Origin: JAUZQZ01 sp036985955
GTDB lineage: Bacteria; Pseudomonadota; Zetaproteobacteria; Mariprofundales; Mariprofundaceae
DNA: 8,576 nucleotides
Direction: 5' to 3'
Assembly: GCA_036985955.1 (NCBI GenBank)
Contig: BTQQ01000071.1
Coordinates: 1-8,576, forward strand
Positions 1-6,903 of this stretch are shown piece by piece (position 1 is the stretch's first letter; each line of letters opens with the position of its first letter). A model generated the notes under the pieces. The model had not been told where the DNA came from, searched no databases, and saw only the letters and a list, made by a program, of their open reading frames with translations. Made by a program: the position numbers and the translations under genes.

Positions 1-989
1 CGCCGTCCTGTTTTCGTGTCCATTTCAATCAGGGAAACGCGGTCATCGTCTTTCCAGTCGGAAGGCAAGGCAGGTAAATCTTTGCGGATCTCCTTCAGTT
101 CCTTCCAGTCACGCATGCCGGATTTTCTAAGGTATTCCAGTGATGTTGTTTGAGGCAGGCGTGGCATCCATTGCGCCACAGGACGGTTTGCATCCCAACC
201 GTGCAGATGGAAATAATTGCCGACACTGTTGATCGTGTCGGTCGTGGAATTCCAGACATCACGTTTACCGTCGCCATCGGCATCCACGGCGTAAGCGCGG
301 TAAGAAGAAGGAATAAACTGGGTGGTTCCAAATGCACCGGCATACGATCCGATAACCTTGTCCGGTTGCAAATTCTCCTCCTGACACAGGAGGATAAAAT
401 TCCCCAGTTCCTTGCGAAAAAAGTCTGCACGTTTGGGATAACCCGTTGAAAGCGTATATAGCGCATCAAGCACCCTGTCCCGTCCGCTGCTTCTGCCGTA
501 ATGGGTTTCCATACCGAGAATGGCGGCGATAATCTCCGGTTGTACCCCGTATTGTTTTCTGGTTTCCACAAAAATATCTTTGTGCTTGGAAATGTAGTTT
601 TCACCCAGGCTGGAAAGGCGTTTATTGACAAAAAGCGGGCGATATTGTGCGTAAGGCCTTGCTTCGTAAGGTCGTTGCATGCGTTCAATCACACTGGGAG
701 TAAACACTGCTTTGGCCAGAACCGGGCGAATGGCTGTATCGGACAAGTTGAATTCAGTTTTGAGTTGAGCGGCCAGTTCGGCTTTCGAGACAAGCGGAAC
801 GATTGAGGTAGGCCTTGCGGCCATGGCAGTCGCTATTCCGGGCAGTGTCAATGATGCCATGCCCAGCAACGTCCCCTGCAGGAAACAGCGCCGGGAGTAA
901 AAAGGGGACAGTTTACTTTCTTCGGGACGAAAAAGTGAAACTGTCCCCTTTTTACTTGAACGGGATGATTGATCATTCAATATGGTCAC
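1..989 (-). CDS. mltB: MltB-family lytic murein transglycosylase, Tat-exported, 3' end cut by window edge
   Basis: This is a periplasmic muramidase-like lytic transglycosylase (GH103/SltB type) that cleaves MurNAc-GlcNAc bonds in peptidoglycan to form 1,6-anhydroMurNAc. The frame is open for 329 codons and runs off the left edge. The family core is clear: catalytic Glu in ILGMETHYGR (codon 507-509), then RVLDALYTLSTGYPKRA, the AGAFGTTQFIPSSYRAYAVD block, DGDGKRDVWNS and VGNYFHLHGW. An obvious ATG at 858-860 would cut off the signal peptide. Upstream in frame lies a twin-arginine motif SRRCFLQG followed by a hydrophobic stretch and an ATA-MA cleavage region, so translation must begin further up. 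The best candidate is GTG at 987-989, with AGGTG five bases before it; TTG at 978-980 is the alternative. A palindromic repeat (896-956) lies within the N-terminal coding part and adds about 20 residues. The gene starts 33 bp after the pcm-like gene, so they are probably co-transcribed. The family call is firm; the start is moderately sure. Confidence 0.9.
   Translation of the reverse strand, partial: MTILNDQSSRSSKKGTVSLFRPEESKLSPFYSRRCFLQGTLLGMASLTLPGIATAMAARPTSIVPLVSKAELAAQLKTEFNLSDTAIRPVLAKAVFTPSVIERMQRPYEARPYAQYRPLFVNKRLSSLGENYISKHKDIFVETRKQYGVQPEIIAAILGMETHYGRSSGRDRVLDALYTLSTGYPKRADFFRKELGNFILLCQEENLQPDKVIGSYAGAFGTTQFIPSSYRAYAVDADGDGKRDVWNSTTDTINSVGNYFHLHGWDANRPVAQWMPRLPQTTSLEYLRKSGMRDWKELKEIRKDLPALPSDWKDDDRVSLIEMDTKTGR
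896..956. repeat. REP/REPIN-like palindrome inside the 5' end of the mltB-like gene
   Basis: A 61-bp inverted repeat has perfect 19-bp arms, AGTAAAAAGGGGACAGTTT at 896-914 and its complement at 938-956. The similarity continues a few bases into the 23-bp centre, interrupted by a one-base gap. The GGGGACAGTTT core resembles the REP-type repeats mobilised by IS200-like REP-associated tyrosine transposases (RAYTs) in many proteobacteria. That assignment is from memory of the motif, and no RAYT gene is in the window. The reading frame of the transglycosylase passes straight through without a stop. In RNA it would form a strong stem-loop just before the region coding for the Tat motif. Confidence 0.8.
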
Positions 990-1022
990 GTAGGCACCTG
1001 CTTCAGGGTCTGAAAATACAGC

Positions 1023-1691
1023 CTAAAATATAAATTCCCGCTTTTCCGGAAGTCCTTCCATGCTTTGCAGCAGGGTTTCAATCAATTCAGTGCTTTGCCA
1101 TCCGCCGGAGGGTGTACGCTTCATGGAGACCAGTTTAACGACCGGGTTGACGCCGGTAAAAGCCACAAGCTTCCCGCCCTGTTTCAGTCTTTCAGCAAAA
1201 TGTTCCGGGATGGTTTCCAGAGCAGCACCGAGGATAATCGCATCGAATTCGCCCGTGTCTTTCAATGTGTCCGGTTCCATGCCATTGGCACAGGTTATGG
1301 TGACATTGTTCACGCCATGCGTATCCAGATTCTTCCTTGCCAGGCTGGCCAGGGGGTCATGCAGTTCGAAGGAAACAACCTCTTTGGCATACATGGCCAT
1401 TAAAGCAGTAAGAAAACCCGTGCCCGTACCGATTTCCAGCACCCGTTCATTGCCCTGTAAATCCAGAGCCTGCATGATGTGTCCCTCCTGCAGAGGACTC
1501 AGCATTTCCTGTCCGCAAGGCAGTGGAACGCGGCCTTCCATATAAGCCAGGCTTTTTACATCATCCGGCAGAAAAGCTTCGCGCGGCATGGTTTCAAAAG
1601 CGTCCAGCAGAACCGGATCGAGAATTTTGCAGCAGCGTATCTGATTTTCCACCATATTATGGCGAGCAGTCTCAAAATCCATGATAGCCAT
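1023..1691 (-). CDS. pcm: Protein-L-isoaspartate O-methyltransferase family protein
   Basis: A 222-residue SAM-dependent class I methyltransferase of the Pcm family, whose founding members methylate isoaspartyl residues to start repair of aged proteins in the cytoplasm. SAM-binding motif I is VLEIGTGTGFLTA at about residues 84-96, followed by an acidic end of strand 2 (SFELHD, about 107-112). The later FDAIILGAALETIPEHF and QGGKLVAFTG blocks match the family. The usual substrate-loop pattern GQTISQPxxVA is here GQEMLSPLQEGHIM, so substrate specificity may differ from E. coli Pcm. The start at 1691 is backed by AAGGAGA at 1701-1707, nine bases upstream; a second Met at codon 4 is possible. It is followed at 33 bp by the mltB-like gene. 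The family is sure; repair activity is inferred. Confidence 0.88.
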   Translation of the reverse strand: MAIMDFETARHNMVENQIRCCKILDPVLLDAFETMPREAFLPDDVKSLAYMEGRVPLPCGQEMLSPLQEGHIMQALDLQGNERVLEIGTGTGFLTALMAMYAKEVVSFELHDPLASLARKNLDTHGVNNVTITCANGMEPDTLKDTGEFDAIILGAALETIPEHFAERLKQGGKLVAFTGVNPVVKLVSMKRTPSGGWQSTELIETLLQSMEGLPEKREFIF

Positions 1692-1803
1692 ATGCTAATA
1701 TCTCCTTGGTGAATTCGCGCGTATTACCCATGGCGCTATAATGACTTTTATGAAGCCATCATCCATGAGAATGTAGCTTGGCCGTTAGGCTGCTATAGAG
1801 CGC

Positions 1804-1833
1804 CCTTGTTGACAAGGTGATGCATTTCCATGC
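1804..1833. promoter_or_regulatory. Paired dyads overlapping a TTGACA box, possible operator
   Basis: CCTTGT-TG-ACAAGG (1804-1817) is a perfect 6-bp dyad with a two-base centre, too tight for an RNA hairpin but typical in shape for a protein-binding site. Five bases on is GCAT-TTCC-ATGC (1822-1833). A perfect TTGACA (1809-1814) lies inside the first dyad, but there is no good -10 at 16-18 bp spacing; TTTATT at 1835-1840 has a 20-bp spacer. A metal-responsive repressor or activator of the efflux gene is conceivable, but no family can be named. Confidence 0.25.
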
Positions 1834-1970
1834 GTTTATTTTTGACTCCATTGCTCCAAGTTAGTGGTAATAACATGGGTGGCCACGCAGGTGTTTCAGA
1901 GGATTGTTTTAACCCCAATGAGGATCACAGGGTAGGATTACAGCGATTTGAAACCTTTTTTAACACCTAG
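1830..1970 (+). CDS. Possible 46-residue small protein, doubtful
   Basis: An open frame starts with ATG at 1830 and stops with TAG at 1968-1970. AAGGTGA (1814-1820) lies nine bases upstream as a possible ribosome site. The product begins MRLFLTPLLQVSGNN and ends RVGLQRFETFFNT. It has no recognisable domain, no clear membrane segment and no similarity I can name. A frame of this length arises easily by chance. It is listed because it has a plausible start signal and fills most of an otherwise long gap; it could equally be leader RNA or noise. Confidence 0.13.
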   Translation: MRLFLTPLLQVSGNNMGGHAGVSEDCFNPNEDHRVGLQRFETFFNT

Positions 1971-2022
1971 AGAACGGCAGGAGGGATGGAGGCGCGGGCA
2001 CGAATAGCCCATACTTACCACA

Positions 2023-2889
2023 ATGACACATGAACACCATGAACCTTCGCAGCATAATCTAAACGCCGCACTGGTGTTGACAGCGGTATTTGCCGTGGTG
2101 GAACTGGCTGGTGGCTGGATTTCCGGTTCGCTGGCCTTGCTGGCCGATGCCGTCCATATGGTTTCCGATGTGGCCGCGCTCGGGCTGGCGGCGTTGGCGG
2201 GTCGGATTGCCACCCGTCCCGCACATGCGGGCATGAGCTACGGTTATGGCCGGGCGCGTGTTCTCGCGGCACAAGTGAATGGATTTGGCCTGTGGTTTGT
2301 CGCCGGGTGGATTGCATGGGAGGCCATGGGGCGTATTCATTCGCCGCCGCATGTGCAGGGCGTGCTGATGTTGAGCGTTGCTACGGCCGGGCTGGCGGTA
2401 AATGTCGTTATTCTCAGATGGTTCCGTGACGGTCACGATTTGAATACACGTGCTGTTTACTGGCATGTGCTCGGGGACATGCTGGGGTCGGTGGCGGCTA
2501 TTGTGGCCGGGGTTGTCATTGTGTGGACCGGCTGGATGCCGATTGATCCGATTCTTTCCCTCGTGGTGACGCTGATTCTGGCATGGGGCGGCTGGCGGCT
2601 GGTGCGCGATACGACATTGCAGATTATGGAGGCTGCGCCCGCCTCGGTGAATATGAATGCGTTAAAGGCGTGTATGACCGTCATTGACGGTGTAAAGAGC
2701 GTGCACCATGCGCATGTGTGGACGTTGCCGGATGAACGGTTGGCGCTGTCAGCGCATGTGTGTATCCGGAACATGGCGGAGTGGCCGGATATATTGCCCC
2801 AATTACTTTCAGGCCTGCGCGGCCAGGGGATTGCCCATGCGACGCTACAACCGGAAAATGGCGGAAATGCCTGCCCTGACTATGATTAA
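2023..2889 (+). CDS. Cation diffusion facilitator (CDF) metal efflux protein, CzcD/ZitB type
   Basis: A 288-residue inner-membrane proton-coupled divalent metal exporter, most likely for zinc with possible cadmium or cobalt. It has a His-rich N-terminus (MTHEHHE), then six predicted membrane segments between about residues 14 and 190. The four transport-site ligands are visible: H45 and D49 in TM2 (ADAVHMVSDV) and H148 and D152 in TM5 (WHVLGDMLGS). This HD-HD pattern is that of Zn-type CDFs such as ZitB/CzcD, not the DD-HD set of YiiP. The cytoplasmic C-terminal domain has the family's DGVKSVHHAHVWTL block (222-235). An in-frame stop at 2005-2007 excludes a longer start, yet no Shine-Dalgarno lies within 20 bases of the ATG. 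It converges with the next gene, leaving 9 bp and no room for a hairpin terminator. Confidence 0.93.
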   Translation: MTHEHHEPSQHNLNAALVLTAVFAVVELAGGWISGSLALLADAVHMVSDVAALGLAALAGRIATRPAHAGMSYGYGRARVLAAQVNGFGLWFVAGWIAWEAMGRIHSPPHVQGVLMLSVATAGLAVNVVILRWFRDGHDLNTRAVYWHVLGDMLGSVAAIVAGVVIVWTGWMPIDPILSLVVTLILAWGGWRLVRDTTLQIMEAAPASVNMNALKACMTVIDGVKSVHHAHVWTLPDERLALSAHVCIRNMAEWPDILPQLLSGLRGQGIAHATLQPENGGNACPDYD

Positions 2890-2898
2890 CCTGTCGGA

Positions 2899-4596
2899 TT
2901 ACGGTTGAATGGACACCTGATATTTCTGCTCTGATTTTGGTACAAACCAGTGTTCGCTGTTGTAGCCGATGCCAGCCGGCGCCGGTTTGATGCCGTGAAT
3001 GCGTTTGTGATAAACGGGTAGGGAGTATGGGGCATAAAGAAACACCATGGGCACATCCTTGTAGATTTCCTGCTGCATCACATCATACAATTGTTTACGT
3101 TTGTCTTCATTGAATATTCTACGGGCTTCAACCAATGCGCGATCCACTTTTGCATTGCTGTAAGAAAGAAAGTTGAACTGACGTTTGCCTGTTTGTGAGG
3201 AATGCCAGATACTGTACTGATCCGGCTCAGGCGAAAGCGACCATCCCAGAATGACCGCATCGAAATTTCGGGTGTTGATAAAGTGTCCGATAAAGGCCGA
3301 CCATTCCACCAGCCGCACCTTTACTTCGATACCAATAGCTTTTAACCGTTGCTGGATGATGATGGCGGTATTGGCGCGCTGCGCGTTGCCGTTATTGGTG
3401 AGGATAATGAAGGAAAAGGATCGCCCATGCTTGTCCAGAATGCCATCGCCATCATGGTCGCTCCAGCCAGCAGATAACAACATCCTCCTTGCTTTATCCG
3501 GATCGTAGGGGCGGGGATGCAACTGTTTGTTGACCCATTTCGTTCCCGGTTTGTACGGGCTGGCAATAACCTTTCCCAGTCCCAGTAGTACGCCATCCAC
3601 GATTTCCTGGCGGTTGATGGCATAGGCTATGGCTTCGCGGACGCGGCGGTCGGCGAATAGCGGGCGTTTCAGATTGAATCCCAGATAAGTATAGACAAAA
3701 TCCAGATATTTATAGCGTTTATAATTCGCTTTTAACTGTGGTTTGGTATTGAACAGACGGGTATATTGGATGGGCGACAGGCCTATGGAATCCAGCTTCC
3801 CCGCAGAGAGTTCCAAAAATTGTGTTGCAGGGTCGGGGATGATGCGGGTCAATCGTTCCGTAATCCATACCGGACCGTCAAAGTAGCCGGGGTTGGCACG
3901 CATCAGAATGGACTGTTGTGATTGCCAGTCCGCCAGACGATAAGGGCCCATGGTGGCTTTTGGATGCCGTGCAAGTTCTGTATGCATGATGTTTTCATGT
4001 TCAAAGATGTGCTTGGGCAGGATAGCCAGCGATGCCCACGAAGACATGGCAGGCGAGAAGGGTTCCGCATAATGGGCGATAAACGTCGTTGCATCAGGCG
4101 TATCGATGGATGTGACTTTTACATAATCCGATTTGTAGGCGCTTTGTGTATGCTCATCCTGAATCAGATGCAGGGTGAAAGCACAATCAGCGGATGTGAA
4201 AGGTTTGCCATCGGTCCAGTGAAGGTTTGGACGCAGATGGAAGGTGATGGTGAGGTTGTCCTTCGACACAACCCATGATTTTGCCAGTTGTCCGGTCAGA
4301 TTGAGATTCTTGTCATATTTAAGCAGCGAAAGATACATCAGCCCGGCAATGGCATGGCTGGAGGCATCGCCTGCAATCATCGGAATCAGATTACTGGCAT
4401 CACCGATGCTGGCGGATACCAGCCTGTCTCCCCTTGCCGGAATAGCTGTTGAAGTATCGTTTTTTGTGGTTATTTCAACGGTCTGATTCTGGCCGGAGGT
4501 GTCAGGACCGGAACAGCCAGCCAAATATCCGGCCAGCAGCAAGCTTGTCAGAATATGCCGCAGGGGCAAATCGGCCTGCATTTGTGAACAATGCAT
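2899..4596 (-). CDS. Peptide/oligopeptide-binding lipoprotein (SBP_bac_5, DppA/OppA family)
   Basis: A 565-residue extracytoplasmic solute-binding protein of the family serving Dpp/Opp/nickel ABC importers. It carries a type II signal peptide with lipobox LAGC (Cys28), so it should be lipid-anchored in the periplasm. The family signature region LAKSWVVSKDNLTITFHLRP...WTDGKPFTSADCAFTL is near residues 104-142. Later blocks such as FADRRVREAIAYAINRQEIV and DPDKARRMLLSAGW also fit, and the length is normal. No permease or ATPase gene is adjacent, so it is an orphan here and may partner a transporter encoded elsewhere; its substrate is unknown. The start may be codon 1 (4594-4596) or Met6 (4579-4581), and neither has a good ribosome site. 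The bases before the start belong to an inserted palindromic element (4599-4737) that separates it from the co-directional LysM transglycosylase gene. Confidence 0.92.
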   Translation of the reverse strand: MHCSQMQADLPLRHILTSLLLAGYLAGCSGPDTSGQNQTVEITTKNDTSTAIPARGDRLVSASIGDASNLIPMIAGDASSHAIAGLMYLSLLKYDKNLNLTGQLAKSWVVSKDNLTITFHLRPNLHWTDGKPFTSADCAFTLHLIQDEHTQSAYKSDYVKVTSIDTPDATTFIAHYAEPFSPAMSSWASLAILPKHIFEHENIMHTELARHPKATMGPYRLADWQSQQSILMRANPGYFDGPVWITERLTRIIPDPATQFLELSAGKLDSIGLSPIQYTRLFNTKPQLKANYKRYKYLDFVYTYLGFNLKRPLFADRRVREAIAYAINRQEIVDGVLLGLGKVIASPYKPGTKWVNKQLHPRPYDPDKARRMLLSAGWSDHDGDGILDKHGRSFSFIILTNNGNAQRANTAIIIQQRLKAIGIEVKVRLVEWSAFIGHFINTRNFDAVILGWSLSPEPDQYSIWHSSQTGKRQFNFLSYSNAKVDRALVEARRIFNEDKRKQLYDVMQQEIYKDVPMVFLYAPYSLPVYHKRIHGIKPAPAGIGYNSEHWFVPKSEQKYQVSIQP

Positions 4597-4598
4597 AC

Positions 4599-4737
4599 CT
4601 AGCTTGACCTATTTGTGAATCGCCGTGATGATTGATTTGGACCTGCGGCCTCCACCCTGCGGGCGACCAACGCGGGCTTCGTTGTGGACAAAGGAACAAG
4701 CAAGGGCGCGGCAGTATTTATGAATGGTTCAGGCTAG
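4599..4737. mobile_element. MITE-like palindromic element, copy 1 (131 bp plus CTAG duplication)
   Basis: The element core is 4603-4733, bounded on both sides by CTAG (4599-4602 and 4734-4737). The termini are inverted: left CTTGACCTATTTGTGAAT, right read inward CCTGAACCATTCATAAAT. It is homologous to copy 2 at 8351-8517 in the same orientation. The first 32 core bases match at 28 positions, and roughly the last 74 are clearly alignable, while copy 1 is about 28 bp shorter in the middle. There is no coding capacity, so movement would need a transposase supplied elsewhere. A palindromic YTAR target with 4-bp duplication is known for IS5-group transposases, and some IS1380 elements also give 4-5 bp duplications; the family cannot be assigned from the ends alone. 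The right-hand CTAG provides the stop codon of the MltD-like gene. Confidence 0.75.
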
Positions 4738-6023
4738 GAAGGACGAATACGGGCCAGAAGCCACAGCCGGTCTCCCGGACGCAGCATGGCGGTCTGGCGC
4801 AGGCTATTGGCGCGTGCAATAGCTCTGGGCGTGGTGCCAAAGCGTTTGGCGATGTTCCACAGATTGTCACCACTTCGTACGCGGTAGTGAATGCGCCTTC
4901 CCCGCGCCAGCATGGGGTTGGGCAAGGGGTAAGCGGCATTGAAACGTTTGGCAGGAACCAGCAAGGAGCGTCCCGGCCGCAACAGGTTATCCATCCGCGG
5001 ATTCATGTGTTTCAAATGGCGTAGTGTGGTGCGATATCTTTTGGCCAGTGTCCACAGGTTGTCGCCCGGACGGATACGAATACGGACGTGTGCGGGGATG
5101 GCTTCAGAAGCCGATGCCAGCATGCGGGCATGCATGGTCTCGGGGGCATACAGTGTAACGGGCGAATTGAGATATTGGCTGTGATCCAACCCCGGATTGA
5201 AGCGGAAGAGATCATCACGGCTGATGCCTGCGGCCTGCGTGAGAAGATTGATGTCCACCGGTGCCTGTAGTTCCAGCGTGCGCGTGGGCCATGGATCCGG
5301 AAAGTGCCACACGCCACGCTCAAGTAGCGCCGAAAGTCCCAGGATACTGCGGACATAGGTGCGTGTAATCAGAGGCACGGGCAAATGATCCAGCCCGTCT
5401 GAGAGTTTCCATGGGTGGCGGCGAATGGCTCGCGCAATATTACCCGGTCCACGATGGTAGGCAGCAAGCGCCAGCGGCCAGTTGCCGAAACGCCCTTTCA
5501 TTTTCAGTAAATACCGAACTGCACCTTCTGTCCCTTGCTCCACATCACGGCGGGCATTGATACCATGAGGTGCACGCATTCTGAGCCCGCGTGCCGTTCC
5601 CGGCATCAATTGCCACAAGCCCATGGCTCCTGCGGATGAAAAGGCATACGGGTTGTAGCCTGATTCGATCACGGGAACAACGTCCAGTGATGACGGCGCA
5701 TGCAATTTTTCGAATACGGGCAGCATACGGCCGCGGACATAACGGGAACGTTCGGCGAGCACAGGCCATAATTTTGTATAAACACGCTTGGCTTCCGCCT
5801 GGATACGGGCCAGATCGCGTTCGGAGATACCTTGCAGCAACGCGTTGGGCGTCTTTCCAGCCGACAGGCGTTGTTCGATACCGTATGGCATGTCCGTTTC
5901 CATAATTAGGAAAGGATCGGCCAGTGCATCCGGAATAGCTGCCTGCATGGCAGAAAGATATATGGCGGATGCCAAAGCCGGAAACCCCGGAAACAGAAAC
6001 CAGGTGCGCTTTACGTTTGACAT
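4734..6023 (-). CDS. mltD: MltD-like lytic transglycosylase with two LysM domains
   Basis: A 429-residue periplasmic peptidoglycan lyase of the Slt/GH23 fold. A hydrophobic N-terminus (about 8-30) and an ALA-D site near residue 36 indicate a type I signal peptide; there is no lipobox, unlike E. coli MltD. The catalytic domain spans about 90-225, with the proposed catalytic Glu120 in VPVIESGYNPYAFSSAGAMG, then GLWQLMPGTARG, and AAYHRGPGNI in place of the usual AYNAGPGNV. Two LysM repeats follow, about 313-357 (IRPGDNLWTLAKRYRT) and 379-424 (VRSGDNLWNIAKRFGT), and bind glycan chains. The order and length match MltD. The start at 6021-6023 has no Shine-Dalgarno. The TAG stop is part of the CTAG flank of the inserted element, after which the peptide-binding gene follows on the same strand. 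Confidence 0.92.
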   Translation of the reverse strand: MSNVKRTWFLFPGFPALASAIYLSAMQAAIPDALADPFLIMETDMPYGIEQRLSAGKTPNALLQGISERDLARIQAEAKRVYTKLWPVLAERSRYVRGRMLPVFEKLHAPSSLDVVPVIESGYNPYAFSSAGAMGLWQLMPGTARGLRMRAPHGINARRDVEQGTEGAVRYLLKMKGRFGNWPLALAAYHRGPGNIARAIRRHPWKLSDGLDHLPVPLITRTYVRSILGLSALLERGVWHFPDPWPTRTLELQAPVDINLLTQAAGISRDDLFRFNPGLDHSQYLNSPVTLYAPETMHARMLASASEAIPAHVRIRIRPGDNLWTLAKRYRTTLRHLKHMNPRMDNLLRPGRSLLVPAKRFNAAYPLPNPMLARGRRIHYRVRSGDNLWNIAKRFGTTPRAIARANSLRQTAMLRPGDRLWLLARIRPS

Positions 6024-6129
6024 GGACGAAAGATAGCGGACTTGTCAGGATGGTAAAGCTCTGTCCTTGTTTGCTGAGGCGATTTGTCCCAGATAAGTTG
6101 CACAATCAATCAGAGGAGAATACTGCGAC

Positions 6130-6158
6130 TTGATTCTTGGAGGGTTACATTGGATATT
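6130..6158 (+). promoter_or_regulatory. Candidate sigma-70 promoter for the chemosensory genes
   Basis: TTGATT (6130-6135), a 17-bp spacer and GATATT (6153-6158) lie about 48 bases before the cheW-like start. Four of six bases match the consensus in each box and the spacing is ideal, but this rests on inspection only. No FliA (sigma-28) type box was seen nearby. Confidence 0.3.
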
Positions 6159-6206
6159 TGATGGATTACGGATGAGGTGATCGGGTTATAACAGCAGGGG
6201 CGACGA

Positions 6207-6746
6207 ATGGTTGATGAGAATACAATTGATAAAACCGGGGATACCGTACTGGATCAGGGGCCTGTAGATTTACCTGAGAGCGGGCAGCCTGTTTCTGATA
6301 ATGAGGCGGCATCTTTGGCGGGAGTGGAAGGTGAATATGTGGATGTCCTGCAAATCCGCATGGGAGGAAAAGATTTCCTGTTGTCCGCAGCTGATGTATC
6401 AGAAATCGTGCGGCCGATTCTGTTAACGCCGGTACCAATGGCTCCGGACCATCTGATGGGTGTAGGCAATATTCACGGACAGATCGTGTGCGTTATTGAT
6501 CCGGGAGAAATACTGGATTTGCCGGAGCCGCCAGCCACGGAAGGTGAGGATACACGTTTTGTATGCTTAAGACATGCACGTATGCGCGTGGCGATTCGTG
6601 TGGATGCAGTGCCAGCTATTCATCGTTTACGGAAAGATGCATTGCCCCATGCCAGTGCGGCGGGCGCTACGCATGTACTTGGCCGTATGACGGTTGAAGG
6701 TGTGGATTACGATGTGCTCAGTGCGGTGGCGTTACTACATGAGTGA
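6207..6746 (+). CDS. cheW: CheW-like chemotaxis adaptor
   Basis: A 179-residue cytoplasmic scaffold expected to couple chemoreceptors to a CheA kinase. Residues 1-43 form an acidic, low-complexity leader not found in E. coli CheW. The CheW domain runs from about 44 to the end: VLQIRMGGKDFLLSAADVSE, then PVPMAPDHLMGVGNIHGQIV and CVIDPGEIL, ending with a GVDYDVLSAVALL strand. The usual NLRG motif, whose Arg62 in E. coli CheW contributes to receptor binding, is NIHG here, so this Arg is replaced by His. AGGGG at 6196-6200, six bases from the ATG, supports the start. It is the first gene of a plus-strand cluster, 157 bp before a chemoreceptor and upstream of a cheA-like start. It could be a Tfp- or Wsp-type adaptor rather than a flagellar one; the window cannot decide. 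Confidence 0.85.
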   Translation: MVDENTIDKTGDTVLDQGPVDLPESGQPVSDNEAASLAGVEGEYVDVLQIRMGGKDFLLSAADVSEIVRPILLTPVPMAPDHLMGVGNIHGQIVCVIDPGEILDLPEPPATEGEDTRFVCLRHARMRVAIRVDAVPAIHRLRKDALPHASAAGATHVLGRMTVEGVDYDVLSAVALLHE

Positions 6747-6783
6747 GATGCCGTATGGGGAATACAGTTTAAATAAGGCGTAC

Positions 6784-6812
6784 TTGAAATGTAACCGGAT
6801 ACGAACGATAGT
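6784..6812 (+). promoter_or_regulatory. Candidate sigma-70 promoter before the chemoreceptor
   Basis: TTGAAA (6784-6789), a 17-bp spacer and GATAGT (6807-6812) lie in the 157-bp gap between the cheW-like gene and the receptor gene. Five and four bases respectively match consensus. The gap is longer than usual inside an operon, which makes an internal promoter plausible, but support is by eye only. Confidence 0.22.
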
Positions 6813-6903
6813 AGGAGCTTGAGAAAACATGGCAGACTGTTTGTAATACGAATACGGATGCCGAAACACAATCGGTTGAGATAAAATTGGCAGGAGGGAA
6901 TCA

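Larger units (their letters stand above)
1692..2022. other. Divergent intergenic region, pcm-like / cation efflux gene
   Basis: This 331-bp spacer must hold the promoters for both flanking genes. Visible signals are the pcm-like ribosome site (1701-1707), an isolated plus-strand TATAAT at 1737-1742 with only a poor -35 partner, two neighbouring small dyads at 1804-1833, and a purine-rich AGGAGGGATGGAGG at 1979-1992. That last block lies 30-44 bases before the efflux-gene start, too far to serve it directly. A short open frame (1830-1970) is listed separately. I see no tRNA, no recognised riboswitch and no clear MerR-type operator. Confidence 0.5.

Noticed and set aside
95..688. A 197-codon minus-strand frame starting MNACNDLTKQ.
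   Set aside because: It lies in another frame over the mltB-like gene, whose translation shows clear family motifs along the whole stretch.
858..860. ATG at 858-860 as the start of the mltB-like gene.
   Set aside because: It would remove the twin-arginine motif and most of the hydrophobic export segment that are encoded in frame just upstream.
1842..1873. TTGACT with a 20-bp spacer to TAATAA, resembling a MerR/ZntR-type promoter before the CDF gene.
   Set aside because: The spacer holds a direct CTCCA repeat and not the inverted repeat that MerR-family regulators bind.
2880..2905. A terminator between the convergent CDF and peptide-binding genes.
   Set aside because: Only 9 bp separate the stop codons and no stem-loop with a T tract was found there.
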